Shown in pieces: positions 1 to 5,461 of a stretch of DNA of 5,461 nt (position 1 is the first letter of the stretch; the number at the start of each line of letters is the position of its first letter). The stretch comes from JAWLEV01 sp041685915 (GTDB lineage Bacteria; Chloroflexota; Anaerolineae; UBA1429). The notes beneath the pieces were generated by a model. The model had not been told where the DNA came from, made no database searches, and worked only from the letters and a program-made list of their open reading frames with translations. Made by a program: the position numbers and the translations under genes. The stretch lies in assembly GCA_041685915.1 (NCBI GenBank), contig JAWLEV010000119.1, forward strand, positions 1-5,461, read 5' to 3'.

Positions 1-3000
1 GCACCCGCCATCCCTTCTCTGCTCGTATGCTCACGTGCCCATTGGCCCGCTGGAGGCGACCCTGCACCAGCAGGACGATCCCGTCGCGCCAGATGGAACG
101 CTGGGCCTGGTACAGGTCGGGCGCCACGATGACATCCATCAGCTCCCACTCGTCCTCCAGGGTGAGAAAGACGAAGCCCTTGGCCGTGGGTGGGGCCTGC
201 CGCGCGCTCACCATCCCCGCCACGCGCACCCGGCTTCCCGGCTCTATCTCCCAAAGCGCCCGGCTGGTCACCGCCCCCCGCTCCTGCACCTGGGAGCGGA
301 AGAGGGCCATCAGATGGTCCCCGGCGGCCACTCCTGTGGCCCCATACTCCCTCAGTAGTGCCTCGTCGGGTCCCATGGGCTCTAACGTCGCGTCTTCGCA
401 GGGCACCGACAGGGGCAGCGTATCCTCCTGGGGGCGCAGGCGTCCCAGCTGCCAGAGCAGGCGACGACGATCCCCCTGCCAGTGATCCATGGCCCCCGCC
501 AGGATCAGGTTCTCCACCGCACGGCGCGGCAGGCGCGTCCGCCGCCAAAAGTCCTCGAGGTCATCATACGCCCTCTTCTCCCGCGCCTCCACGATGTGCT
601 CCGCCCCCGCTTCGCCCAGGCCGTCCACGTACATAAAGCCCAACCGGATCGCCTCTCCTTCCAGGCGGCACTCGATGCCGCTGGCGTTCACGTGCACGGC
701 GCGCACCTTCACTCCGTGACGTCGGGCGTCTCCCACGATCACCCGCGGGGGGTAGAAGCCCATGGGTTGGTTGTTCAATACAGCACAGTAGTAGGCGGCG
801 GGATAGTGCGCCCGCAGGTAGAGGGTGTCGTAGGTGGTCTTGGCAAAGGCCACGGCGTGGCTCTTGCAAAAGCCGTAGCTGGCGAACCCGGCCAGCTGGT
901 CAAAGACCTCCTCGGTCACACTTTCGGGCACCCCCTTTGCCTGGGCCCCGCGCAAAAAGCGCCCCCGAAAGGCGTCCACCGCCTCCTGGGAGCGGTGTCG
1001 GGACATGGCCCGCCGCAACATATCGGCCTCGCCCGCCGAGAAGCCCCCCATGGCCATGGCCACGCGGATCACCTGCTCCTGGAAGACGATCACCCCCAAC
1101 GTCTCTTCCAGGATGGGTGCCAGCAGGGGATGGAGGTGACGCACGGGCTCTCGCCCCATGCGACGCCGGAAGAAGGGGCGCACCATGTTCCCCTGCAGGG
1201 GGCCGGGCCGGATCAGGGCCACCTCCACGGCGATGTCAGCGAAACATCGGGGTTTCATCTTGACCAGCGCCTGTTGTTGAGCGCGGGATTCCACCTGAAA
1301 GGCCCCCACCGTGTCCGCCGTGCACAGGGCCTCGTAGACCGCCGGATCGTCCAGGGATAGGCGGTCCAGATCCGGTGGGGACTGTCCCCCCTCCTCGATC
1401 AGGGTCAGGGCATCGTCGAGCACCGATAGGGTGCGCAGGGACAACAGGTCCAGCTTGATCAACCCCGCGTCCTCCAGGCCGTCCTTGTCCCACTGGGTGA
1501 CTACCCTCCCGGGCATGGTGGCCGGTTCCAGAGGCACCAGCTCTACCAGGGGCGTGCGCGTGATGCACATGCCGCCCACGTGGATGCTCAGGTGGCGGGG
1601 CAGCCCCTGGATCTCCCGGCACAGGGCGCCAAAGGCCTCCCAGCGCACATTGCCCGTGTGTGGGGTCAGCGCCTCTTCCAGAATCTCGGCAAAGGGGCGG
1701 CCCGGCCCCCGCAGCTTTCCGGACAGGCGCGCCAGGCCGTCGGGAGGCAGCCCCAGGGCCTTGCCCACATCGCGCACGGCGCTGCGCGCCCGATAGGTCA
1801 CATAGTTGCAGGCCATGCCCACGTGGGCCTCCCCGTAGCGTTTGTACACGTACTGGATCACCTCCTCCCGACGGCGGGAGCAGATGTCGAGGTCGATGTC
1901 GGGCATCACCCGGGATTCGGCGCTGAGAAAGCGCTCGAAGAGGAGGTCGTGGGCCAGGGGGTCCACGTTGGTGATATCCAACAGGTAGGCCACGATGGAA
2001 CTGGCGGCCGATCCCCGACCCCGCACCAGGATGCCCCGCTCCCTGGCGTAGCGCACGATGTCCCACACCAGCAAAAAGTAGGTGGACAGGTGCGTCTCGC
2101 GGATGACCGCCAGCTCGTGCCGTAGTTGCCTGTGTGCCGCCTCCGCGTTTCGGGGATAGCGGGGGGGCAGAGCCCGGCGGCACAGTCGAGCCAGCGCCAC
2201 GTGGGGAGGCCGGTCCGCGTCCAGGGGCGAAGGGGGAAGGGCCCGAGACCGGAAGCTCAGGTCCACGTGGCAGCGTTCGGCGATGCGTAGGGTGTTCTCC
2301 AGGGCCTGAGGGTGGCGGGCGAAGAGACGGGCCATCTGCTCGGGAGCCTTCAAATAGTACTCCGAGTTGGGAAGCAGGCGCCCCTCCACCTCCTGCAAGG
2401 GGCGATTATGATCGATGGCCACCAGCACGTCGCGCAGGCGGTGGCCGCCGCGCTCCGCATAGTACACCTCGTTGGTGGCCACCAGGGGCAGGTCCTCTCG
2501 GCGCGCCAGGTCCACCAGGGCGCCCAGAAGCGGGTCGTCCCCCCGCCGCAGGTGGTGCTGGATCTCCACGTAGAGGTGGTGGGGACCAAAGAGGGCCCGC
2601 AGCCGCTCCAGGGCCTCCTCGGCGCGCTTCGGACGGCCCTGCAGCAGAAGGTGGGGCACCCAGCCACCCCTGCCCCCCGTCAGGGCGATGAGCCCCCGCG
2701 TATGGCCCGCCAGCCACTCCACCTCCAGCTGCGTCTCGCCCTTCTCCCCCGCCCGCTGGGCGCGGGTGATGAGGCGGCACAGGTTGGCATAGCCTGTTCG
2801 ATCCTCGGCCAGAAGCACCAGATGCTGACCACCCCGCAGCACCAGTTCGGCGCCCTGCACGGGGTGTATCCCCGCCTCCCGTGCCGCCACCGCAAAGCGT
2901 ACCGCGCCGTACAGGCCATGGCGATCGGTGAGGGCCAGGGCGTGCATGCCCAGGTGCGCGGCGCGCGCCACCAACTCCTCCGGCGTGGAGGCCCCGCGCA

Positions 3001-3046
3001 GCAGGGAAAAGCAGCTGTGACAGTGCAGTTCCACATATTTGCTCAT
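1..3046 (-). CDS. dnaE2: DnaE2-type error-prone DNA polymerase III alpha subunit (C-terminus cut by window edge)
   Basis: C-family DNA polymerase expected to carry out mutagenic translesion synthesis as the catalytic subunit of an ImuA-ImuB-DnaE2 complex. The frame is open from ATG at 3046 to the left edge, giving about 1015 codons; DnaE2 proteins are usually somewhat over 1000 residues, so only a short tail should be missing. An N-terminal PHP domain starts ELHCHS (H8, H10) and has TDRHG (D41, H43). The palm shows GRGS at 343-346, PDIDLD at 382-387 (catalytic D383 and D385) and a third catalytic Asp, D533, in IKLDLL. RPGPLQGNMVRPFFRRR (613-629) is a DnaE2-like signature. GFCKSHAVAFA, a helix-hairpin-helix region (about 805-855) and an OB fold (about 940-1015, AKGFVFLTLEDE) follow. 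The polymerase site looks intact. The PHP site looks eroded: R17 stands where Asp is common, and NEVYY (192-196) replaces the usual N-D-V-H type motif. The start overlaps the preceding stop by ATGA, with GAAAGGG upstream. Assignment to DnaE2 rather than DnaE1 rests on these motifs and the operon context. Confidence 0.95.
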   Translation of the reverse strand, partial: MSKYVELHCHSCFSLLRGASTPEELVARAAHLGMHALALTDRHGLYGAVRFAVAAREAGIHPVQGAELVLRGGQHLVLLAEDRTGYANLCRLITRAQRAGEKGETQLEVEWLAGHTRGLIALTGGRGGWVPHLLLQGRPKRAEEALERLRALFGPHHLYVEIQHHLRRGDDPLLGALVDLARREDLPLVATNEVYYAERGGHRLRDVLVAIDHNRPLQEVEGRLLPNSEYYLKAPEQMARLFARHPQALENTLRIAERCHVDLSFRSRALPPSPLDADRPPHVALARLCRRALPPRYPRNAEAAHRQLRHELAVIRETHLSTYFLLVWDIVRYARERGILVRGRGSAASSIVAYLLDITNVDPLAHDLLFERFLSAESRVMPDIDLDICSRRREEVIQYVYKRYGEAHVGMACNYVTYRARSAVRDVGKALGLPPDGLARLSGKLRGPGRPFAEILEEALTPHTGNVRWEAFGALCREIQGLPRHLSIHVGGMCITRTPLVELVPLEPATMPGRVVTQWDKDGLEDAGLIKLDLLSLRTLSVLDDALTLIEEGGQSPPDLDRLSLDDPAVYEALCTADTVGAFQVESRAQQQALVKMKPRCFADIAVEVALIRPGPLQGNMVRPFFRRRMGREPVRHLHPLLAPILEETLGVIVFQEQVIRVAMAMGGFSAGEADMLRRAMSRHRSQEAVDAFRGRFLRGAQAKGVPESVTEEVFDQLAGFASYGFCKSHAVAFAKTTYDTLYLRAHYPAAYYCAVLNNQPMGFYPPRVIVGDARRHGVKVRAVHVNASGIECRLEGEAIRLGFMYVDGLGEAGAEHIVEAREKRAYDDLEDFWRRTRLPRRAVENLILAGAMDHWQGDRRRLLWQLGRLRPQEDTLPLSVPCEDATLEPMGPDEALLREYGATGVAAGDHLMALFRSQVQERGAVTSRALWEIEPGSRVRVAGMVSARQAPPTAKGFVFLTLEDEWELMDVIVAPDLYQAQRSIWRDGIVLLVQGRLQRANGHVSIRAEKGWRV

Positions 3047-3297
3047 TCGTAGACCCTTTCCAAGTACCAGTCGTCGTGCAGCAGGTCGCGGTACAGGACG
3101 CAGAGGTAGCCGCTGCCCGTGGCGACCTCCCAATAGTCCCGCCACACCTCCCGGGCCGTCCACCAGCGGGTGTGTACCCGCCAGCGGGCGCTCAGGTAGT
3201 CGATCCGGTGCTCATCGCCCCGCCAGCAAAGAGTGTGGGGCACAGGTCCCACACTCCTCACCTCTATGGGATATCCCTGGGGCCAGAAGGGATTCAT
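3043..3297 (-). CDS. Small DUF6504-like protein encoded between imuB and dnaE2
   Basis: An 84-residue protein of unknown function. It is rich in Trp, Tyr and Arg, with no signal peptide, membrane segment or Cys pair. The C-terminal half carries a pattern I recognise from DUF6504-type proteins: a CWRG strand near residues 24-27, RWW at 44-46, a W-R-D-Y-W stretch at 52-56, LYRDL at 68-72 and a terminal WYLERVYE. This suggests a small compact beta-rich domain, which is inference. I chose ATG at 3297 because it forms an ATGA overlap with the imuB stop and has GGAGGAG about 10 nt upstream. A start at 3369 is possible but would overlap imuB by 76 nt. The stop also forms ATGA with the dnaE2 start, so the gene is translationally locked between two mutasome subunits. 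A partner or regulator role in error-prone repair is suggested by position only. The gene is near certain; the family name is moderately sure. Confidence 0.85.
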   Translation of the reverse strand: MNPFWPQGYPIEVRSVGPVPHTLCWRGDEHRIDYLSARWRVHTRWWTAREVWRDYWEVATGSGYLCVLYRDLLHDDWYLERVYE

Positions 3298-4472
3298 GGG
3301 GTCAGCTCCTCCAAAGCGTATCGCGCCCCGACCAGGGGGATATCGTTCGCCAGGGCCAGGGGACGGCACATGTGGCAGGTGGCGTACTTACGGCGGAGCT
3401 CGGAGAGGTTCTCCCGCAGCTTCAGGCGGGAGGGGGCACGGTCAAAGAGCCCCAGTTGCCCCCGCCTTGTGGGCTCCAGCCCCTTCAGCGTCAGGTGTAC
3501 GGCGACCACGCCCTGGTTACCCTCTCTCCCCCTCAGCCCATGGAGGAGATAGCGCAGGACGTCGGCCAGATCCTCCCGCCCCAACGGCTTCCCCACCCAG
3601 CGCGAGCCCTCCAGTTCGCGCCCGTCGTCCAGCTGCACGCCCAGGATCACGCGCCCCACGGAGAGGTGGTGGCGGCGGATCTCTTCCAGCGCCTCCGCAC
3701 TCTCGGCCAGCAACCGCTGCACCAGGGGCTCCCGCCGGTTCTCGGGGAAATTGAGGGAGCAGTCCACCTCCAGCCGCCTGCGGCGGCGCCCCACCAGGGG
3801 GCGTCGATCCTCCCCCCGGGCCCAGCGATGGGCGCGCAGGCTCTGGGGGCCGAACTGCCCGGCCACGGCGGTGGGTGAGAGACGGGCAAAGGCGCCCATG
3901 GTGTCGATACCCAGCAGGCGCAGCCGGCGCAGTGCCTCCCTGGACAGGGGCAGGCCCTCGACGGGCAGGGGCGCCAGATAGTCCGCGTCTGCGCCCTCCA
4001 CCACGTGCCAACGACCGTCCGCGCAGGAGGCGGCGGCCATGCGGGCGGCGAACTTGCCGCCCGCCACTCCCATGCGCGGCCTCAGCCCTCCCCTTCCGTA
4101 CACGGCCTTTGACACGGTCCGGCACCAGGCTTCCTCGCTCTCGCGCTTTCCCAAGCCCCGCGCGTCCAGGTAGGCGTGTCCCGGGCCGTCGTCCTCCAGC
4201 AGGGGCGTATGGGGCAGCAGGGTCTCCACGACCTTCTCCCAAACCCTATGGTACGCCCCCTCATCGGCCCGGACCGTGTGGGCCCGGGGGCAGCGGGCCA
4301 GGGCCCCCTCCAGGGCCATCCCCTCCCTTACGTCGTGATTCGCTCCCCGCAGACAGGTGTCCAGCACCCGCGCGCCCTGGTAGACGATCACGGGGTGGGA
4401 GCCCGCCCCCTGCCGCCGCGATACCATCCGTCCTACAAAGTGGGGAATCCAGACACACGCGATGCGTTTCAT
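3294..4472 (-). CDS. imuB: ImuB, catalytically dead Y-family polymerase-like mutasome hub
   Basis: A 392-residue DinB/UmuC-superfamily protein. In known mutasomes ImuB does not polymerise but tethers DnaE2 and ImuA to the sliding clamp. The N-terminus MKRIACVWIPHF aligns with the first Y-family motif, but both usual Asp positions are replaced (W8, P10). The second acidic motif (S-x-D-E-A-Y-L-D in active enzymes) reads GPGHAYLD, so that Asp-Glu pair is lost too (G98, H99). A helix-hairpin-helix/thumb region follows around 163-205 (LPLSREALRRLRLLGI, then a G-A-F-A stretch), then the little-finger-like region. QLGLF at 339-343 matches the canonical beta-clamp-binding pentapeptide. The C-terminal tail contains RRKYATCHMC, with two Cys (C366, C369). 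I prefer ATG at 4472 because GGGAGG lies 5 nt upstream; GTG at 4478 is in frame but sits on that SD. The stop overlaps the next gene by ATGA. Its start lies inside the imuA frame as sequenced. Confidence 0.94.
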   Translation of the reverse strand: MKRIACVWIPHFVGRMVSRRQGAGSHPVIVYQGARVLDTCLRGANHDVREGMALEGALARCPRAHTVRADEGAYHRVWEKVVETLLPHTPLLEDDGPGHAYLDARGLGKRESEEAWCRTVSKAVYGRGGLRPRMGVAGGKFAARMAAASCADGRWHVVEGADADYLAPLPVEGLPLSREALRRLRLLGIDTMGAFARLSPTAVAGQFGPQSLRAHRWARGEDRRPLVGRRRRRLEVDCSLNFPENRREPLVQRLLAESAEALEEIRRHHLSVGRVILGVQLDDGRELEGSRWVGKPLGREDLADVLRYLLHGLRGREGNQGVVAVHLTLKGLEPTRRGQLGLFDRAPSRLKLRENLSELRRKYATCHMCRPLALANDIPLVGARYALEELTP

Positions 4473-5160
4473 CGTCACCTCCCGATATATGATGGTGAAA
4501 GGCCAGCGTGAGGGACGTCGATCGCCCGGGGGGACCGTGGGCGTTCTTGAGCACCGTCGCCCGGGAGCGGCACCCCCATATCCGGCCTCGACAGTGCAGC
4601 CACTCCTCGCGCTCCAGGAGCAGGCGCACGCCGACCACGCTGCATGACGTGGGCGCCTCGGAAAGGATCAACAGCGTGCATCCCGAGGAGCCCAGGGCGG
4701 CGTGCCATCGCCGCGCGAGCGAGTTCGTCCCCGTTGAGGGGGGCAGCCGGTCGAACACGATCACCTCCCCGTGGCCCCTCCGGGCCACGTCGTGGGTGAT
4801 GCCCAGGGCCTGCTGAAGGCTGGCGGGACGTAGGACGGTCAGGGCCTCGAAATCCACACCCCCCTGACTGAGGAGCGGCAGATCCACCCCATGTTCCACG
4901 TCCACATACACGATCTGGTGCCCCTCCTCCTGGGCCGCATGCAGCGTCCTGCCCAACAGAACAGTGCGCCCCGCCGTGGCCCGGCTCACCAGTTCACACA
5001 GCCTCCCCATGGGCAGGCCCCCGATACGCAACAGGCGGTCGAGGCTCTCATATCCCGTGGATAGAGCGGGGGGGTACGTGGAGGCTTTGTGGATGGCCTC
5101 CGGCCCCCAGCGCTCCCTGATGTGGGTGATGGTGGATGCCAGTGCGGCTTTCGTTTCCAT
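4261..5160 (-). CDS. imuA: ImuA-like RecA-fold mutasome accessory protein, with out-of-phase C-terminal extension
   Basis: RecA-superfamily protein, first gene of the operon. ImuA proteins assist ImuB and DnaE2 during SOS mutagenesis. Residues 33-66 follow RecA closely (STGYESLD, GGLPMGRLCEL), but the Walker A segment reads SRATAGRT (59-66), with Arg65 where the invariant Lys should be; ATP hydrolysis is therefore doubtful. YVDVEHGVD (85-93) matches the RecA D-A-E-H segment, and EVIVFD (132-137) is a Walker B-like strand. VLKNAHGPPGR (203-213) resembles a RecA-like C-terminal core strand. After about residue 225 the frame reads on for some 74 residues across the imuB start, giving 299 residues. 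This Gly/Pro/Arg-rich tail looks like a shadow of imuB. If one AT of the tract at 4485-4490 were absent, the protein would end after 227 residues at a TGA overlapping imuB. ATG at 5160 has AGGGGG about 6 nt upstream. The core call is firm; the C-terminal end is uncertain. ImuA and ImuA' subfamilies cannot be separated here. Confidence 0.87.
   Translation of the reverse strand: METKAALASTITHIRERWGPEAIHKASTYPPALSTGYESLDRLLRIGGLPMGRLCELVSRATAGRTVLLGRTLHAAQEEGHQIVYVDVEHGVDLPLLSQGGVDFEALTVLRPASLQQALGITHDVARRGHGEVIVFDRLPPSTGTNSLARRWHAALGSSGCTLLILSEAPTSCSVVGVRLLLEREEWLHCRGRIWGCRSRATVLKNAHGPPGRSTSLTLAFHHHISGGDDETHRVCLDSPLCRTDGIAAAGGGLPPRDRLPGRAGAGHLSAGSESRRKGGDGPGGGPGPLPPGPHGPGR
4478..4483 (-). promoter_or_regulatory. 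Shine-Dalgarno of imuB
   Basis: GGGAGG on the minus strand, 5 nt before ATG at 4472. It favours the ATG over the in-frame GTG at 4476-4478, whose first base belongs to this SD. It lies inside the 3' part of the imuA reading frame, as expected for translational coupling. Confidence 0.75.
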
Positions 5161-5164
5161 AGGT

Positions 5165-5173
5165 CCCCCTTTC
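5165..5173 (-). promoter_or_regulatory. Shine-Dalgarno of imuA
   Basis: The minus strand reads AAAGGGGGACCT directly before ATG at 5160. The purine run is a good ribosome binding site with about 6 nt spacing and supports this ATG as the start. Confidence 0.7.
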
Positions 5174-5189
5174 CAGGCACAGTGGGGAT

Positions 5190-5218
5190 ATTATATATAG
5201 AACAAATGTTCTAGTCAA
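5190..5218 (-). promoter_or_regulatory. Sigma-70-type promoter of the imuA operon
   Basis: On the minus strand TTGACT (5213-5218) and TATAAT (5190-5195) are separated by exactly 17 nt. That is five of six matches at -35 and a perfect -10 at optimal spacing. Transcription would start near 5183, leaving a leader of about 23 nt before the imuA ATG. The element stands out as an AT-rich island in GC-rich surroundings. The spacer is occupied by the LexA box, so LexA binding should exclude RNA polymerase. Such a strong core promoter implies tight repression when the SOS response is off (inference). Confidence 0.85.
5198..5213. promoter_or_regulatory. LexA operator (SOS box), Gram-positive type
   Basis: TAGAACAAATGTTCTA has two perfect 7-base arms around a central AA. 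Its core GAACAAATGTTC fits the GAAC-N4-GTTC pattern of Bacillus/actinobacterial-type LexA boxes, not the enterobacterial CTGT-N8-ACAG type. It fills nearly all of the -35/-10 spacer of the imuA promoter. The identification rests on the motif plus the classic SOS genes directly downstream. No lexA gene is in the window. Confidence 0.9.
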
Positions 5219-5379
5219 GAGGAATAAGATCCGGGAGGTGCCTAAAGGGGCTTCATGCCCATGGAGGAGCGCAGAAAGTTAACCATCAGCGCGAGAGGGT
5301 GCGTCATGCAGGATTTTCTCGTCCGCTTGCGCGAGGAGTGGGCCTGGGGTTCTTCATCGTGAATGCATCGGCCTCATCT
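5214..5379. other. Intergenic region between the imu promoter and the tRNA
   Basis: About 165 nt with no convincing gene, terminator hairpin or repeat. It contains only the doubtful short ORF at 5255-5362. No clear promoter for the tRNA is visible. Its composition is more mixed than the coding region, as usual for spacers. Confidence 0.5.
5255..5362 (+). CDS. Doubtful 35-codon ORF downstream of the SOS box
   Basis: An ATG ORF of 35 codons (MPMEERRKLTISARG at the start, ending in REEWAWGSSS) occupies most of the gap between the LexA box and the tRNA. GGGAGGTG lies about 14 nt upstream and AAAGGGG 4 nt upstream of the ATG. The peptide is Arg/Glu-rich with no membrane segment and no family I recognise. 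No good plus-strand promoter is visible: TAAGAT at 5225-5230 could be a weak -10, but there is no matching -35. Chance ORFs of this length are common in GC-rich DNA. It is recorded because it would be divergent from imuA across a shared operator. Confidence 0.15.
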   Translation: MPMEERRKLTISARGCVMQDFLVRLREEWAWGSSS

Positions 5380-5461
5380 GGAGGGGTGCCAGAGCGTCCG
5401 AATGAGGCGGTCTCGAAAACGGTTGTAGCCTTTGGCGCCACCGGGGGTTCGAATCCCTTCC
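5380..5461 (+). tRNA. tRNA-Ser (CGA), 3' end cut by window; structurally degenerate, possibly a pseudo-tRNA
   Basis: The 5' acceptor strand GGAGGGG (5380-5386) is followed by T8-G9, a D arm and the anticodon loop CTCGAAA (5412-5418) with anticodon CGA at 5414-5416. A long class II variable arm (about 5424-5442, with GCC-TTT-GGC) comes next. The T arm is GGGGG / TTCGAAT / CCCTT (5443-5459). The remaining acceptor strand begins CC at 5460 and leaves the window. The long variable arm and CGA anticodon indicate serine. Several positions are abnormal: a G5409-G5421 mismatch in the anticodon stem, a C5389-A5405 mismatch in the D stem, a D loop reading GCGTCC without the usual GG pair, and two G-U pairs in the T stem. 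It may be a working tRNA with weak stems or a decaying copy. Confidence 0.75.

Noticed and set aside
482..1360. Long plus-strand open frame of 292 codons
   Set aside because: It lies wholly antisense to the dnaE2 frame, which carries catalytic and family motifs over this stretch. The predicted peptide is His/Gly/Pro-rich low-complexity sequence typical of GC-rich shadow frames.
1236..2183. Minus-strand open frame of 315 codons
   Set aside because: It is on the same strand as dnaE2 but in another phase. The dnaE2 frame across the same bases contains PDIDLD, GRGS and IKLDLL, so this is a shadow.
1..3046. Possible frameshift or split in dnaE2, since several short minus-strand frames tile the region
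   Set aside because: Codon phase was checked at Met/Asp codons near 3046, 2924, 1904, 1448, 1184, 1049, 632, 488, 308, 212 and 137. All are in one phase, and the stretch I translated shows no internal stop, so the gene is continuous.
2134..3052. Overlapping plus-strand open frames (185 and 246 codons)
   Set aside because: They are antisense to the PHP and early palm region of dnaE2, have no recognisable domain and no convincing start context.
3043..3369. Longer 108-aa start for the small gene at 3369
   Set aside because: It overlaps imuB by 76 nt and adds a Gly/Pro/Arg-rich leader with no family character. ATG at 3297 forms a neat ATGA overlap with an SD upstream.
3517..4242. Alternative minus-strand frame of 241 codons within imuB
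   Set aside because: It is an out-of-phase shadow. The imuB frame carries the Y-family fold pattern and QLGLF.
1..5461. CRISPR arrays, insertion sequences, toxin-antitoxin pairs
   Set aside because: No regularly spaced repeats, transposase-like frames or terminal inverted repeats were seen. The only clear palindrome is the LexA operator.

Overview
This GC-rich window holds one leftward (minus-strand) operon that is almost complete. It encodes a bacterial SOS mutagenesis system of the ImuA-ImuB-DnaE2 'mutasome' type. The direct evidence is a RecA-like accessory protein (ImuA), a Y-family polymerase fold without catalytic carboxylates but with a beta-clamp motif (ImuB), and a C-family polymerase with DnaE2 signatures. 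A small 84-residue protein lies between imuB and dnaE2 and resembles the DUF6504 family. The high GC, the Gram-positive-type LexA operator and the gene content fit a Chloroflexota, Actinomycetota or high-GC Firmicutes-related bacterium. A Chloroflexota-like origin is my preferred but unproven guess.

Layout from right to left: a partial, structurally degenerate serine tRNA (anticodon CGA) is on the plus strand at the right edge. Next comes a short intergenic region (about 5214-5379) with at most one doubtful 35-codon ORF. An AT-rich control region at 5190-5218 follows, with a near-consensus sigma-70 promoter (TTGACT, 17 nt, TATAAT) whose spacer contains a palindromic LexA box. Reading leftward come imuA, imuB, the 84-aa gene and dnaE2. 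The last runs off the left edge with about 1015 codons present and probably only its extreme C-terminus missing. Every plus-strand open frame over positions 1-5160 looks like a GC-driven shadow of these genes.

The imuB/84-aa gene and 84-aa gene/dnaE2 junctions are both 4-base ATGA stop-start overlaps, which implies translational coupling. At imuA/imuB the same ATGA exists, but imuA as sequenced is out of phase with it and reads 212 nt past the imuB ATG. Removing one AT from an (AT)3 tract at 4485-4490 would restore a stop exactly at the imuB start. This is either a 2-bp slip, a sequence error or a real long overlap.

Expected working model, from known mutasomes: DNA damage removes LexA and the operon is transcribed. 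ImuB then acts as a non-catalytic clamp-binding hub that brings DnaE2 and ImuA to stalled forks, and DnaE2 carries out error-prone synthesis. The role of the small fourth protein is unknown, and it is the most interesting open question here.
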